Shown here in pieces: positions 49,263 to 57,888 of a stretch of DNA of 64,000 nt. The notes beneath the pieces were generated by a model, which made no database searches, was not told the origin of the DNA, and was given only the letters and a program-made list of their open reading frames with translations. Location: the NCBI RefSeq assembly GCF_014982975.1, contig NZ_JADCKL010000001.1, positions 62,001 to 126,000 of the forward strand. Reading direction: 5' to 3'. The stretch's first letter is position 1; every line of letters begins with the position of its first letter. Both the position numbers and the translations under genes were made by a program. Source of the stretch: Claveliimonas monacensis. Lineage in GTDB: Bacteria > Bacillota > Clostridia > Lachnospirales > Lachnospiraceae.

Positions 49263-49769
49263 ATTAGCGATTTAATGATTAACGAACAGATCAGAGACAG
49301 GGAAGTACGTGTGATCAGCGAAGCGGGAGAGCAGCTTGGAATTATGTCTGCCCGGGAAGCTATGAAGCTGGCAGAGGAGGCTCAGCTGGATCTGGTCAAA
49401 ATTGCTCCCAAAGCTCAGCCGCCGGTATGCAAGATCATTGACTACGGCAAGTATAAATATGAGCTGGCAAGAAAAGAAAAGGAAGCCAGAAAAAAACAGA
49501 AAACGGTTGAAGTGAAGGAAGTGCGTCTTTCACCAAATATTGACACCAATGACCTGAACACCAAGGTGAACAATGCGAAGAAATTCCTCACCAAGGGAAA
49601 TAAAGTGAAGGTTACGCTCCGTTTCCGCGGAAGAGAGATGGCTCACGTACAGCAGAGCAAGCACATCCTGGATGATGTGGCTCAGATGCTTGCGGACGTG
49701 GCGGTTGTGGAAAAGCCGGCCAAACTCGAAGGAAGAAATATGAGCATGGTTTTAACTGAAAAACGTTAA
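49263..49769 (+). CDS. infC: Translation initiation factor IF-3, ATT start
   Basis: A 168-residue IF-3 that prevents 30S-50S joining and checks the initiator tRNA. The N-terminal domain ([47 protein letters not shown]) and the C-terminal domain ([23 protein letters not shown]) are both complete. I take ATT at 49263 as start: a GGAGGTG site (49249-49255) lies seven bases before it, but 19 before the first ATG (49275). Rare AUU starts underlie infC self-control in many bacteria. Confidence 0.92.
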   Translation: MSDLMINEQIRDREVRVISEAGEQLGIMSAREAMKLAEEAQLDLVKIAPKAQPPVCKIIDYGKYKYELARKEKEARKKQKTVEVKEVRLSPNIDTNDLNTKVNNAKKFLTKGNKVKVTLRFRGREMAHVQQSKHILDDVAQMLADVAVVEKPAKLEGRNMSMVLTEKR

Positions 49770-49801
49770 AAATACTATTTATCTTTAAGGAGGAAAACAT
49801 C

Positions 49802-49999
49802 ATGCCAAAAATTAAAACAAATAGAGCTGCTGCAAAGCGCTTCAAAAAGACAGGTACAGGAAAGCTGAAAAGAAACAAAGCTTATAAGAGCCATATCTTA
49901 ACCAAGAAGTCTACAAAGAGAAAAAGAAATCTCAGACAGGCTACAATCACAGATGCAACCAATGTAAAGAATATGAAGAAAGTATTACCATATCTGTAA
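49802..49999 (+). CDS. rpmI: 50S ribosomal protein L35
   Basis: A 65-residue, very basic protein beginning [20 protein letters not shown], with the family's [20 protein letters not shown] stretch. It is between infC and rplT as in most bacteria, 32 bases after infC with an AGGAGG site, and has the biased codon use of a highly expressed gene. Structural component of the 50S subunit. Confidence 0.97.
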   Translation: MPKIKTNRAAAKRFKKTGTGKLKRNKAYKSHILTKKSTKRKRNLRQATITDATNVKNMKKVLPYL

Positions 50000-50030
50000 G
50001 ATTGGGAAAGATTGAAGGAGGAATTAGGAC

Positions 50031-50387
50031 ATGGCAAGAATTAAAGGCGGCTTAAACGCTAAGAAGAAACATAACAGAACATTAAAACTGGCGAAAGGAT
50101 ACAGAGGAGCCCGCTCCAAACAGTACAGAGTTGCAAAACAGTCTGTCATGAGAGCACTTACATCTGCATATGCAGGCAGAAAACAGCGCAAGCGCCAGAT
50201 GCGTCAGCTGTGGATCGCACGTATCAACGCTGCTGCAAGAATGAACGGACTTTCCTACAGCAAGTTCATGCACGGACTTAAGGTTGCTAACATCGACATC
50301 AACAGAAAGATGTTGGCTGAGATGGCTGTCAATGACAAGGAAGGATTTGCTTCTCTGGCAGAGACTGCTAAGAAGAGCATTGCGTAA
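50031..50387 (+). CDS. rplT: 50S ribosomal protein L20
   Basis: A 118-residue 23S rRNA-binding protein, needed early in 50S assembly and presumed autogenous repressor of the operon through the leader. [29 protein letters not shown] is the basic N-terminal tail; the [20 protein letters not shown] region forms the globular RNA-binding domain. An AAGGAGG site precedes the ATG. It is the last gene of the operon, followed by a hairpin at 50422. Confidence 0.97.
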   Translation: MARIKGGLNAKKKHNRTLKLAKGYRGARSKQYRVAKQSVMRALTSAYAGRKQRKRQMRQLWIARINAAARMNGLSYSKFMHGLKVANIDINRKMLAEMAVNDKEGFASLAETAKKSIA

Positions 50388-50421
50388 CAGCACTCCGTGA
50401 GTGTATATGTGAAATCCGAAG

Positions 50422-50452
50422 ATTTCCGCCCCGCAGAAAGGGCGGGAATTTT
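50422..50452 (+). terminator. Terminator after rplT
   Basis: ATTTCCGCCC pairs with GGGCGGGAAT (one G-U pair) and is followed by TTTT; a short T-run makes it moderate. Confidence 0.6.
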
Positions 50453-50510
50453 CAAAGGATTTCTGAAAATATATATATTACAAAAAATATAAAAAATATA
50501 AAAATAACTG

Positions 50511-50539
50511 TTGACATTCAGGCTGGCCTGTAGTATTAT
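50511..50539 (+). promoter_or_regulatory. Promoter of the tRNA-Leu gene
   Basis: TTGACA (50511-50516), 17-base spacer, TATTAT (50534-50539), 31 bases before the tRNA, preceded by an A/T-rich UP-like tract. Confidence 0.8.
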
Positions 50540-50569
50540 ACTTTTCGGACAGCGAAATAAAGCAGTCAT

Positions 50570-50653
50570 GCGGAAGTGTCGGAACTGGCAGACGAGCAAG
50601 ACTAAGGATCTTGTGACATTCGTGTCGTGTGGGTTCAAGTCCCATCTTCCGCA
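50570..50653 (+). tRNA. tRNA-Leu (anticodon AAG)
   Basis: An 84-base gene. The acceptor stem is GCGGAAG (50570-50576) with CTTCCGC (50646-50652) and discriminator A. The anticodon arm is CAAGA-ctaagga-TCTTG, giving anticodon AAG; the long variable arm TGACA-ttcg-TGTCG confirms a class II (Leu) tRNA; the T-arm loop is TTCAAGT. CCA is not encoded. It is alone, not in a cluster. Confidence 0.93.
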
Positions 50654-50662
50654 TTCAGTGAG

Positions 50663-50697
50663 AAGCCTTGAGTTTTCAAGGCTTTTTTCTTTTTTTT
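50663..50697 (+). terminator. Terminator after tRNA-Leu
   Basis: AAGCCTTG-agtttt-CAAGGCTT followed by a long T tract. Confidence 0.9.
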
Positions 50698-50767
50698 GCG
50701 GCGAATGCCGGAAGGAGGATGCCCCATAAAAGCGGGCGCCTATAATATAAGGAAGGAAAGTGAAAAT

Positions 50768-51142
50768 ATGTTTTTTATCATAGGCCTCACCAGCGGGAGA
50801 AAGGATCTGAAATTTAATCAGGTGGTTATCTGCAGCAGATGCGGAAAGTACGGGAGATATATGGTGTATATGACATACACGGCACTGTCTCTGTTTTTTA
50901 TTCCCTGCTTTAAGTGGAATAAACAGTACTTTGTACAGACAAGCTGTTGCGGCACGGTGTACAGGCTGGATCCGGAAGTGGGCAGGCGGATCGCCAGGGG
51001 AGAAGAGCTGGAGATCCGGCAGGAGGACCTGGAGCCGGTTTCCAGAGGATGGCAGGGCGGACAGATGAAACGGTGTCCGAACTGCGGCTATACGACAGAT
51101 GAAGATTTTACATTCTGCCCGAACTGCGGTGGAAGATTTTAA
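50768..51142 (+). CDS. Zinc-ribbon domain protein
   Basis: A 124-residue small protein. The N-terminal half (FFIIGLTSGRKDL...VICSRCGKYGRY) has a CxxC pair and a hydrophobic segment (VYMTYTALSLFFIPCFKW); another Cys pair (SCCG) lies near 62. The C-terminus is a zinc ribbon, CPNCGYTTDEDFTFCPNCG, with two CxxC knuckles. The start at 50768 is chosen from GGAAGGAAAG upstream. Such zinc-ribbon proteins are widespread in Lachnospiraceae and have no established role. It stands alone. Confidence 0.8.
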   Translation: MFFIIGLTSGRKDLKFNQVVICSRCGKYGRYMVYMTYTALSLFFIPCFKWNKQYFVQTSCCGTVYRLDPEVGRRIARGEELEIRQEDLEPVSRGWQGGQMKRCPNCGYTTDEDFTFCPNCGGRF

Positions 51143-51144
51143 GG

Positions 51145-51173
51145 TTTACCGGGAAGGCTAATCATGATATAAT
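51145..51173 (+). promoter_or_regulatory. Promoter of the M20 amidase gene
   Basis: TTTACC (51145-51150), 17-base spacer, TGA-TATAAT extended -10 (TATAAT at 51168-51173). Confidence 0.65.
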
Positions 51174-51230
51174 AGTGTCTAATTTTGAAAATGTTTGTTG
51201 AAATCCAACAATATAACGGATAGAGGGCTT

Positions 51231-52463
51231 ATGAAGATCAATACAAAGAGATTGTGGGATCACATTATGGAGTTGGGAAGGATCGGAAGCGGGGCGGACG
51301 GCAGCGTCACCCGCTTCCCGTTCACCCCTGAGGACAAAAGCGCAGAGAAGCTGATCTGCTGCTATATGGAAGAGGCGGGGCTGGACGTGGAGAGAGACGG
51401 AGCGGGCAACCTGATCGGAAAGTGGACGCCTGCCGGAAGTGGGACAGCGGGACAGCCACCAGTGATGACCGGCTCCCACTATGATACGGTCCTGCAGGGC
51501 GGGAAATTTGACGGATGCCTGGGGGTTCTGGGAGCCATTGAGGCAGTGCAGACTCTGCGTGAGGAAGGCTATGAACCGAAAGTGCCTGTGTGGGTGATCG
51601 GCTTTAAGGACGAGGAGGGCAACCGGTTTGGATACGGAATGATCGGGAGCAAAGCCATCTGTGGGAGAGTCCTGCCGGCGGGGCTGGCGTCTGTGGACGC
51701 GGACGGCATTTCCCTTGGCGACGCCATGAGAGCATACGGGCTTTCTCCCGACAGTCTGGACACCTGCAGGGTGGACAGGATAAAGGCTATGCTGGAGCTT
51801 CACATTGAACAGGGACAGGTCCTGGAAAAGAATGGCAGCCAGATCGGGATCGTGGAGGGTATTGCGGGACTGGAACGGTACACAGTGACCATCACAGGGA
51901 GCAGCGCCCACGCCGGAGCCACTCCCATGAGTGAGCGGTCTGACCCGGTTCCTGCCATGAGCAGATGGATACTGAAGGTGACAGAGCTTGCAAAGGAGAG
52001 GAAAGACTGTGTGGCTACGGTGGGACGCATAAAAGTGCTGCCCGGAACCTGCAATATCATCTGCGGGGAGACGGAGTTTTCACTAGATATCCGCAGCGTC
52101 CGAGATGAAGATATACGGGATATCATGGAAGAGATGAGCCGATATGAAAAGCTGCTGGAAGAGCAGGAGCGGGTCAGCATAAAAAGAGCACTGGATCAGT
52201 CCCTTCCCGGTGTGCCTTGTGACAGCGGGCTGAAGGAGAGAATGGAGCAGATCTGCGACCAGTATGGATACGCCCACAGACGCTTGATGAGCGGTGCAGG
52301 GCATGACAGCATGAATTTCGGTGGGCTGTGTCCTGTCAGTATGATCTTTGTGCCGTCCCAGGGAGGATATTCTCACCGGAAAGAAGAGTTCACTTCTATG
52401 GAAGACTGTGAGGCCGGAACCCAGGTGCTCATGGAGATGATCCGGGAGATCACATCCCGGTAA
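51231..52463 (+). CDS. Hydantoinase/carbamoylase-family amidase (M20 peptidase fold)
   Basis: A 410-residue zinc amidase. Metal and catalytic residues appear in GSHYDTV, KDEEGNRFG and LELHIEQG, with the dimerisation insert containing HAGATPM and the last ligand near GAGHDSMN. The family cleaves N-carbamoyl-amino acids, allantoate or ureidoglycolate. ATG 51231 is chosen because homologues start with IN-KRLW; the ribosome site (GAGGG) is weak. It precedes a purine permease and adenine deaminase, which makes a ureide or purine-derived substrate attractive but unproved. Confidence 0.9.
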   Translation: MKINTKRLWDHIMELGRIGSGADGSVTRFPFTPEDKSAEKLICCYMEEAGLDVERDGAGNLIGKWTPAGSGTAGQPPVMTGSHYDTVLQGGKFDGCLGVLGAIEAVQTLREEGYEPKVPVWVIGFKDEEGNRFGYGMIGSKAICGRVLPAGLASVDADGISLGDAMRAYGLSPDSLDTCRVDRIKAMLELHIEQGQVLEKNGSQIGIVEGIAGLERYTVTITGSSAHAGATPMSERSDPVPAMSRWILKVTELAKERKDCVATVGRIKVLPGTCNIICGETEFSLDIRSVRDEDIRDIMEEMSRYEKLLEEQERVSIKRALDQSLPGVPCDSGLKERMEQICDQYGYAHRRLMSGAGHDSMNFGGLCPVSMIFVPSQGGYSHRKEEFTSMEDCEAGTQVLMEMIREITSR

Positions 52464-52561
52464 AAAAGGAATGATTTTAACTTCTGGACAGGGCCTGTAT
52501 GGACGGCCCTGCCGGGGGATAAAATAAAACTACAGAAAAGAAGAGTAAGAGGAGGTAACAA

Positions 52562-53887
52562 ATGAAAGAAAAAATCAACAGTTTCTTTCAATTTAGTGAG
52601 AGAGGAACAAATTTCAAAGTGGAAACCATAGCTGGTATCACTACATTCATGACTATGGCGTACATTCTGGTCGTACAGCCCAGCCTTATGGTGGGGGATG
52701 CCGACTATGTCATTGACACCAACGGGGTGATGATCACCAAGGAGGCGATCCTTGTCACCTGTGCCCTTGTCAGCGCTGTCATCACACTGCTTATGGCCCT
52801 GTATGCCAACATGCCCTTTGCCCTTTCCACCGGAATGGGAAACAACGCCATGTTCGGTGCAATGCTCATCGCAGGGGCGATCTCTTTTGGGGGCATCATG
52901 TCTCTGATCCTGATATCAGGCTTAATATTTCTGCTGCTTACAGTGTTTGGCGTTCGTGATCTCATTGTGAAAACGATTCCAAAGAACCTGAAGATCGCTA
53001 TCAGTACAGCCATCGGTTTCTATATCGCTTACCTTGGATTTAACAACAGCGGTATCGGTACATTTACGGACGGCATCAGCCAGGGGGATTTCAAGCAGCC
53101 CTCTGTGTATCTGGCAATTTTCGGACTTATTCTGATTGCGGTGCTGACAGCCCGCAAAGTGACAGGAGCCATCCTGATCGGTATTGTGGCAGTCACTCTT
53201 CTAGGCATTCCTCTCGGTGTGACGACTGTGCCGGACACACTGGCAAAAGTGCCGGATTTTGACGGACTGGGCAACTTGATGTTTGCCTTCGACTTTAAAG
53301 AGGTGCTTTCTTTCTCAGCCGTCCCGCTGATCTTTGTCTCCTTCTGCGGTGACTTCTTCTCCACTCTGGGAACTGTTCTGGGTGTGGGAGCCAAGGCCGG
53401 TATGCTGGATGAGAATGGAAACCTGCCAAATATCCAGAAACCGTTCCTTGTAGATGCTATCGGTACCTGCGTGGGTGCATGTACAGGTAACACAGTTGTG
53501 ACCACCTTTGTAGAATCCAGCGCCGGCGTAGAGGCGGGCGGACGCACCGGATTTGCCAGCGTGATCACAGCTCTCATTTTCGGGTTGATGGTATTCCTTT
53601 CACCTCTTGTGCTGATGATTCCCAACGCGGCTACAGGACCGGCTCTGATCTTTGTGGGATTCCTGATGATCCAGGGCATTCAGAACATCGATTTTTCTGA
53701 CTTTACTGAGGCCTTTGGTCCTTTTGTCATGATCATGTTCACGATCTTCACAGGATCTATCGCAGGCGGTATTTCTGCAGGCATCATCGCTCACGGGCTC
53801 ATCAAGCTGCTTACAGGCAGAGCAAAAGAGGTACATCCTTTCCTTTATGTTCTGTGCATTCCGCTGATCCTGTATTTCCTTTCATAA
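52562..53887 (+). CDS. NCS2-family purine permease (AzgA/PbuG-like)
   Basis: A 441-residue permease with about 12 to 13 helices, beginning FFQFSERGTNFKVETIAGITTFMTMAYIL, the AzgA-type signature, then ALSTGMGNNAMFGAML and, in helix 10 region, TGNTVVTTFVESSAGVEAGGRTGFAS. AzgA-like proteins import adenine, guanine or hypoxanthine with protons. AGGAGG precedes the ATG. A hairpin CAGGGCC/GGCCCTG lies upstream (52485-52507) without a T-run; no purine riboswitch was recognised. The next gene is adenine deaminase, 44 bases on, so adenine import followed by deamination is likely. Confidence 0.93.
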   Translation: MKEKINSFFQFSERGTNFKVETIAGITTFMTMAYILVVQPSLMVGDADYVIDTNGVMITKEAILVTCALVSAVITLLMALYANMPFALSTGMGNNAMFGAMLIAGAISFGGIMSLILISGLIFLLLTVFGVRDLIVKTIPKNLKIAISTAIGFYIAYLGFNNSGIGTFTDGISQGDFKQPSVYLAIFGLILIAVLTARKVTGAILIGIVAVTLLGIPLGVTTVPDTLAKVPDFDGLGNLMFAFDFKEVLSFSAVPLIFVSFCGDFFSTLGTVLGVGAKAGMLDENGNLPNIQKPFLVDAIGTCVGACTGNTVVTTFVESSAGVEAGGRTGFASVITALIFGLMVFLSPLVLMIPNAATGPALIFVGFLMIQGIQNIDFSDFTEAFGPFVMIMFTIFTGSIAGGISAGIIAHGLIKLLTGRAKEVHPFLYVLCIPLILYFLS

Positions 53888-53931
53888 AATAGTTCCGGCA
53901 GATCTGAGGGTCTGCAGAAAGGCGGTATACA

Positions 53932-55704
53932 ATGAAAATCCAACCGAATGATAAAAAACAGCTGCTCAAGGCAGCGCTGGGCGAGATCAGAAGTGATCTC
54001 GCCATCACAAATGTACAGCTTGTCAATGTGATCACCGGTGAGATCTACCCGGCGGACGTGTTCGTCTATGACGGGATGATCGCCCATGTGGAATACAAAA
54101 ATCCCGGTACTGAACTGGACAAGGCAAATGAGGTCATCGACGGAGAAGGGAAATATCTGATCCCCGGCTTCATCGATGCCCATGAACACATTGAGAGTTC
54201 CATGATGACTCCCAGGAATTTTGCCAAGGGAGTGATCCCCCACGGCACGACGACTGTTGTCACAGACCCCCACGAGATTGCCAATGTGTGCGGCATGGAG
54301 GGTGTGCGCTACATGCATGAGGCAGGAGAGGATCTGCCTATGAGGCAGCTCATCGATGTACCCAGCTGTGTACCGGCGGTTCCGGGGCTGGAAAATGCGG
54401 GCGCGGAGTTCTTTGCAAAAGAGATAGAAGAACTCGCTTCCATGGACCGTGTGATCGGCCTTGCTGAGGTGATGGACTTCCTGGCAGTGATCCACGGGGA
54501 AGACCGGATGATGGATATTATTGATGTGATGGACAAAAAAGGACTTTATCTGCAAGGCCATGCGCCCTCTGTGTCCGGCAGGATGCTGTCTGCCTATCTG
54601 TGCGGCGGCCCCAATACCTGTCATGAGTCCAGGGAGAGAAATGAGGCGCTGGAGAAGCTTCGAAGCGGCATGTATGTGGATGCCAGGGAATCCTCCATCA
54701 CGAAAAATGTGGAGGAGATCTATGAAGGCGTAAAAGGCGTGAAGTTCTATGACCATTTCTGCCTATGCACAGATGACAGGGAGGCGGATGATATCCTTCA
54801 CGTGGGACATATGAATGATGTGGTTCGCACAGTCATCCGCAGCGGCATGGATCCGGTGACAGCGATCAAGAGCGCCACTTTAAACACGGCAAGAGAGATC
54901 CATATTGAGAATCTGGGCGCCATTGCCCCGGGATATGTGGCGGATATGCTCCTTGTGGGCGACCTGGAAGAGCTGAAACCGGACCTGGTATTCTTCGGCG
55001 GCAGGCTGGTGGCAGAAAAAGGCCATATGACTGTGCCCATAGAAGCAAGAGAGTATCCGCTGGAAAAGGTCAATACCATGTATGTGAAGGATCTGAAGGC
55101 GGAAGATTTCCGGATCAAGGCGCCGGTGGAGACCGGTACAGTCACAGTCAACGTGATGGAGTACCCGGATCTTCTCCTCTCCTCCACTGTGCTGACAACT
55201 GCGGAAGTCCCGGTAAAAGACGGGTATGTATGCCTGGAGGGAGAGGACCTGAAGTTCGTGGCAGTTGTGAACAGGCATAAAGGCCATGATACCATTGGTC
55301 TTGGCATTGTAAAGGGATTTGGAACGACCTGCGGTGCCCTGGCATCCACCGTGTCCCACGACAGCCACAATCTGACCGTTGTCTATGATACGGCAGAGAA
55401 TGCGCTTATGGCTGCAGAGGCGCTGATCCAGTGCGGCGGCGGTATGAGTGCAGTCAGGGATGGTCGGCTGCTCCATGTTCTGGAGCTGCCTCTTGCAGGG
55501 CTGATCTCCCTGAAAGACGCAGCAGAGCTGGCAAAAGACAGCCAGCTGATGAAGGAGGCCAACAGGGAGCTGGGCCTTACCGGTCTGGAAAATCCGCTCC
55601 TTCGTATTGTGACGCTGGCCCTTCCCGTTATCCCGAAAGTGAAGATGTCTGACCTTGGGATGGTGGATGTGCTGAAAAAAGAACTGATCCCCCTGTTTGT
55701 GTGA
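53932..55704 (+). CDS. ade: Adenine deaminase
   Basis: A 590-residue amidohydrolase converting adenine to hypoxanthine and ammonia. The metal site is FIDAHEHIESS (HxH near residues 82-90); the C-terminal adenine-deaminase domain includes GLGIVKGFGTTCGALASTVSHDSHN. Length and both domains match the bacterial AdeC type. The gene lies 44 bases after the NCS2 permease with AAAGGCGG upstream, so they are likely co-transcribed for adenine salvage or nitrogen supply. Confidence 0.96.
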   Translation: MKIQPNDKKQLLKAALGEIRSDLAITNVQLVNVITGEIYPADVFVYDGMIAHVEYKNPGTELDKANEVIDGEGKYLIPGFIDAHEHIESSMMTPRNFAKGVIPHGTTTVVTDPHEIANVCGMEGVRYMHEAGEDLPMRQLIDVPSCVPAVPGLENAGAEFFAKEIEELASMDRVIGLAEVMDFLAVIHGEDRMMDIIDVMDKKGLYLQGHAPSVSGRMLSAYLCGGPNTCHESRERNEALEKLRSGMYVDARESSITKNVEEIYEGVKGVKFYDHFCLCTDDREADDILHVGHMNDVVRTVIRSGMDPVTAIKSATLNTAREIHIENLGAIAPGYVADMLLVGDLEELKPDLVFFGGRLVAEKGHMTVPIEAREYPLEKVNTMYVKDLKAEDFRIKAPVETGTVTVNVMEYPDLLLSSTVLTTAEVPVKDGYVCLEGEDLKFVAVVNRHKGHDTIGLGIVKGFGTTCGALASTVSHDSHNLTVVYDTAENALMAAEALIQCGGGMSAVRDGRLLHVLELPLAGLISLKDAAELAKDSQLMKEANRELGLTGLENPLLRIVTLALPVIPKVKMSDLGMVDVLKKELIPLFV

Positions 55705-55758
55705 TCAGTCTGTACCTTATAACATAGAGAATGATAGTTATTGGAGGAATCGACGACT

Positions 55759-57144
55759 ATGAAACAGCAAAAATCCGGAAGCGGAGAATTTAAGAAAGAG
55801 ATCGGCCTGTTTGGCGGCATGAGCGTCATCTGTGGTATCATGATAGGTTCCGGTATCTTTTATCTGGGGTCCTATGTGCTCCAGAGGTCGGGCTATAGCC
55901 TTGGACTGGCCCTGATCTGCTGGCTCCTCGGAGGACTTGTGTCCCTGCTTGGAGGCCTCTGTTTTGCAGAGCTGGGAGCTTCTGACCCGAAAGCGGGAGG
56001 CCAGCTGGTGTATCTGAGCAAGGCTTACCATCCCGTGCTGGGATTTATGTATGGATTTACCCAGTGGATACTGGCCAGCTCAGGCTCTATTGCAGCCATT
56101 GCCGTGGCTATTCCCACAGCCCTGGTAGATTTTATCCCGGGGCTTACCCAGCTTCACATCAAACTGATCGCTATTGCCCTGATCGTGCTCCTTACGCTCT
56201 TTAATCTGCGGGGAGTCAAGGGGGCGTCCAATCTGCAGACATTTTTTATGGTAGCAAAACTGCTCCCGATCTTCATTATTATGATCGGAGCGCTTGTGCT
56301 GGGAAACCAGACACCGGATTTAAGTCCGGTTCCCGCCTCTGCGCCAGACGGATCACCGCTGACGGCAGGCTCTGTCTTTGGCATGATCGCCTTTGCCACC
56401 GTGGCGTCACTGTGGGCCTATGAGGGTTGGACCAACCTGAATGCTGTGGCAGAGGAGATCAAGAATGTAAAGAGAAATCTGCCCCTTGCCATTATCCTGG
56501 GCATCGGCGGCGTGGCTATTTTCTATGCACTTTTCAACTATTCCCTGATGCGGGTGATCCCGCTGGATGAGGCAAAGAGCCTGATCGAGAGCGGAAGCCT
56601 GTACCTGGGAACGACTGTGGCCGAGCGGCTCTTCGGCGTGGCCGGAAAGGTTATCGTGCTGATCGGCATGCTGCTGGCTATGTTCAACTGCCTGAACGGC
56701 ATGGTGCTGGCCTTCTCAAGGATCTACTATGCCATGTCTGCTGAGAAGATCTTCTTCAAAAAGCTGGGCACACTGAATAAAAACGGAGTTCCGGCTGCAA
56801 GCCTGATCTCCCAGATGATTATTTCCATCATCCTTGTGTGTCTGCGGAACCTGGATCAGCTCACATCTCTTGTGGTATTCTGCGGTATGCTGTTCAACTG
56901 TCTTGCAGTGACAGCGGTATTTGTCTACAGGAGGAAGTATCCGGACCTGGAGAGACCCTACAAAGTATGGCTCTACCCGGTATCTGTCATCGTCACAGTC
57001 ATCCTCTTTGTGGGGCTGATGATCAACAATCTGATGGAAGATCCGGTGACAGCACTGACAGGTCTGATCGTTCCGGTGATCGGCATCTTCTTCTATCTCT
57101 ACTTTAAAAAGAAATACGGCGGGGAGGAGAAGGAACATGCGTAG
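55759..57144 (+). CDS. APC-superfamily amino acid permease
   Basis: A 461-residue transporter with about 12 helices. Helix 1 has GIMIGSGIFYLGSYV, the APC glycine motif; helix 6 has FATVASLWAYEGWTNLN. This fits the LAT/YcfV-like group carrying neutral amino acids or polyamines. ATG 55759 is used because GGAGGAATC is upstream, although TTG 55741 is possible. Its last eight bases overlap the next gene, an amidotransferase, which implies uptake of a compound processed by that enzyme. Confidence 0.9.
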   Translation: MKQQKSGSGEFKKEIGLFGGMSVICGIMIGSGIFYLGSYVLQRSGYSLGLALICWLLGGLVSLLGGLCFAELGASDPKAGGQLVYLSKAYHPVLGFMYGFTQWILASSGSIAAIAVAIPTALVDFIPGLTQLHIKLIAIALIVLLTLFNLRGVKGASNLQTFFMVAKLLPIFIIMIGALVLGNQTPDLSPVPASAPDGSPLTAGSVFGMIAFATVASLWAYEGWTNLNAVAEEIKNVKRNLPLAIILGIGGVAIFYALFNYSLMRVIPLDEAKSLIESGSLYLGTTVAERLFGVAGKVIVLIGMLLAMFNCLNGMVLAFSRIYYAMSAEKIFFKKLGTLNKNGVPAASLISQMIISIILVCLRNLDQLTSLVVFCGMLFNCLAVTAVFVYRRKYPDLERPYKVWLYPVSVIVTVILFVGLMINNLMEDPVTALTGLIVPVIGIFFYLYFKKKYGGEEKEHA

Positions 57145-57886
57145 GCCGGTGATCGGAATATCGGGGAATTTGATCCCTATTGAAAATGACGGAGTTTTTA
57201 CAGGAAATCTGCGGCAGTATATCCACACGGATTACACGTCCAGCGTGGAGCGGGCGGGGGGTACCCCGCTGCTTCTGCCGGTCAGCGATGACCCGGAAGT
57301 GATCCGCGCACACGCGCAGCTCTGCGACGGCATCATCCTGTCGGGAGGGGCGGACGTGGACCCTATTCTCTACGGAGAGGAGGGCATTCAGGGCCAGGGT
57401 TACTCCATGCGGGAGATCGATGTCTACGATATGGAGCTCTTTCGGGCGGCTCTGGAGCAGAAGAAACCGGTCCTTGGCATCTGCAAGGGATTACAGATCA
57501 TCAACATCTGCTTCGGAGGGACTCTCTACCAGGATATTCCCTCCCAGAGAGAGCACTGTATCAAGCACACCCAGAATACGGAGCGCTACCAGGGTACCCA
57601 CAAGATCCGGATCAAGGAGGACAGTGTTCTCCATGGTCTCCTGCCGGACGGCACATTTGTCAATTCCTGGCACCACCAGGCTGTCAAGGACGTGGCCCCA
57701 AAGCTGACCGTGACGGCTGTGGCTTCCGACGGTGTTGTGGAGGCTGCCGAGTATATGGAGGAGGGCCAGTTCATCATGGGCGTGCAGTGGCACCCGGAGA
57801 TGATGGCCTCCTGTGGAAATGCGGAGCAGCTGGGCATTTTTAAGGAACTGGTACGCAGATGTTCCCAGGGAGAAAGCGAGCAGTAA
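57137..57886 (+). CDS. Class-I amidotransferase, gamma-glutamyl-GABA hydrolase (PuuD-like)
   Basis: A 249-residue hydrolase of the peptidase C26 family. The nucleophile Cys116 is in VLGICKGLQI, with the His/Glu pair in VQWHPEMM and the oxyanion strand at IILSGGADVDP. PuuD cleaves gamma-glutamyl-GABA in putrescine breakdown; a general gamma-glutamyl amide hydrolase is equally possible. It overlaps the permease by eight bases and is two bases from the next amidohydrolase, so the three look like one catabolic unit. Confidence 0.9.
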   Translation: MRRPVIGISGNLIPIENDGVFTGNLRQYIHTDYTSSVERAGGTPLLLPVSDDPEVIRAHAQLCDGIILSGGADVDPILYGEEGIQGQGYSMREIDVYDMELFRAALEQKKPVLGICKGLQIINICFGGTLYQDIPSQREHCIKHTQNTERYQGTHKIRIKEDSVLHGLLPDGTFVNSWHHQAVKDVAPKLTVTAVASDGVVEAAEYMEEGQFIMGVQWHPEMMASCGNAEQLGIFKELVRRCSQGESEQ

Positions 57887-57888
57887 AA

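Noticed and set aside
52464-52561. Purine riboswitch before the NCS2 permease
   Set aside because: The leader is under 100 bases with only one GC hairpin (CAGGGCC/GGCCCTG) and lacks the conserved purine aptamer core.
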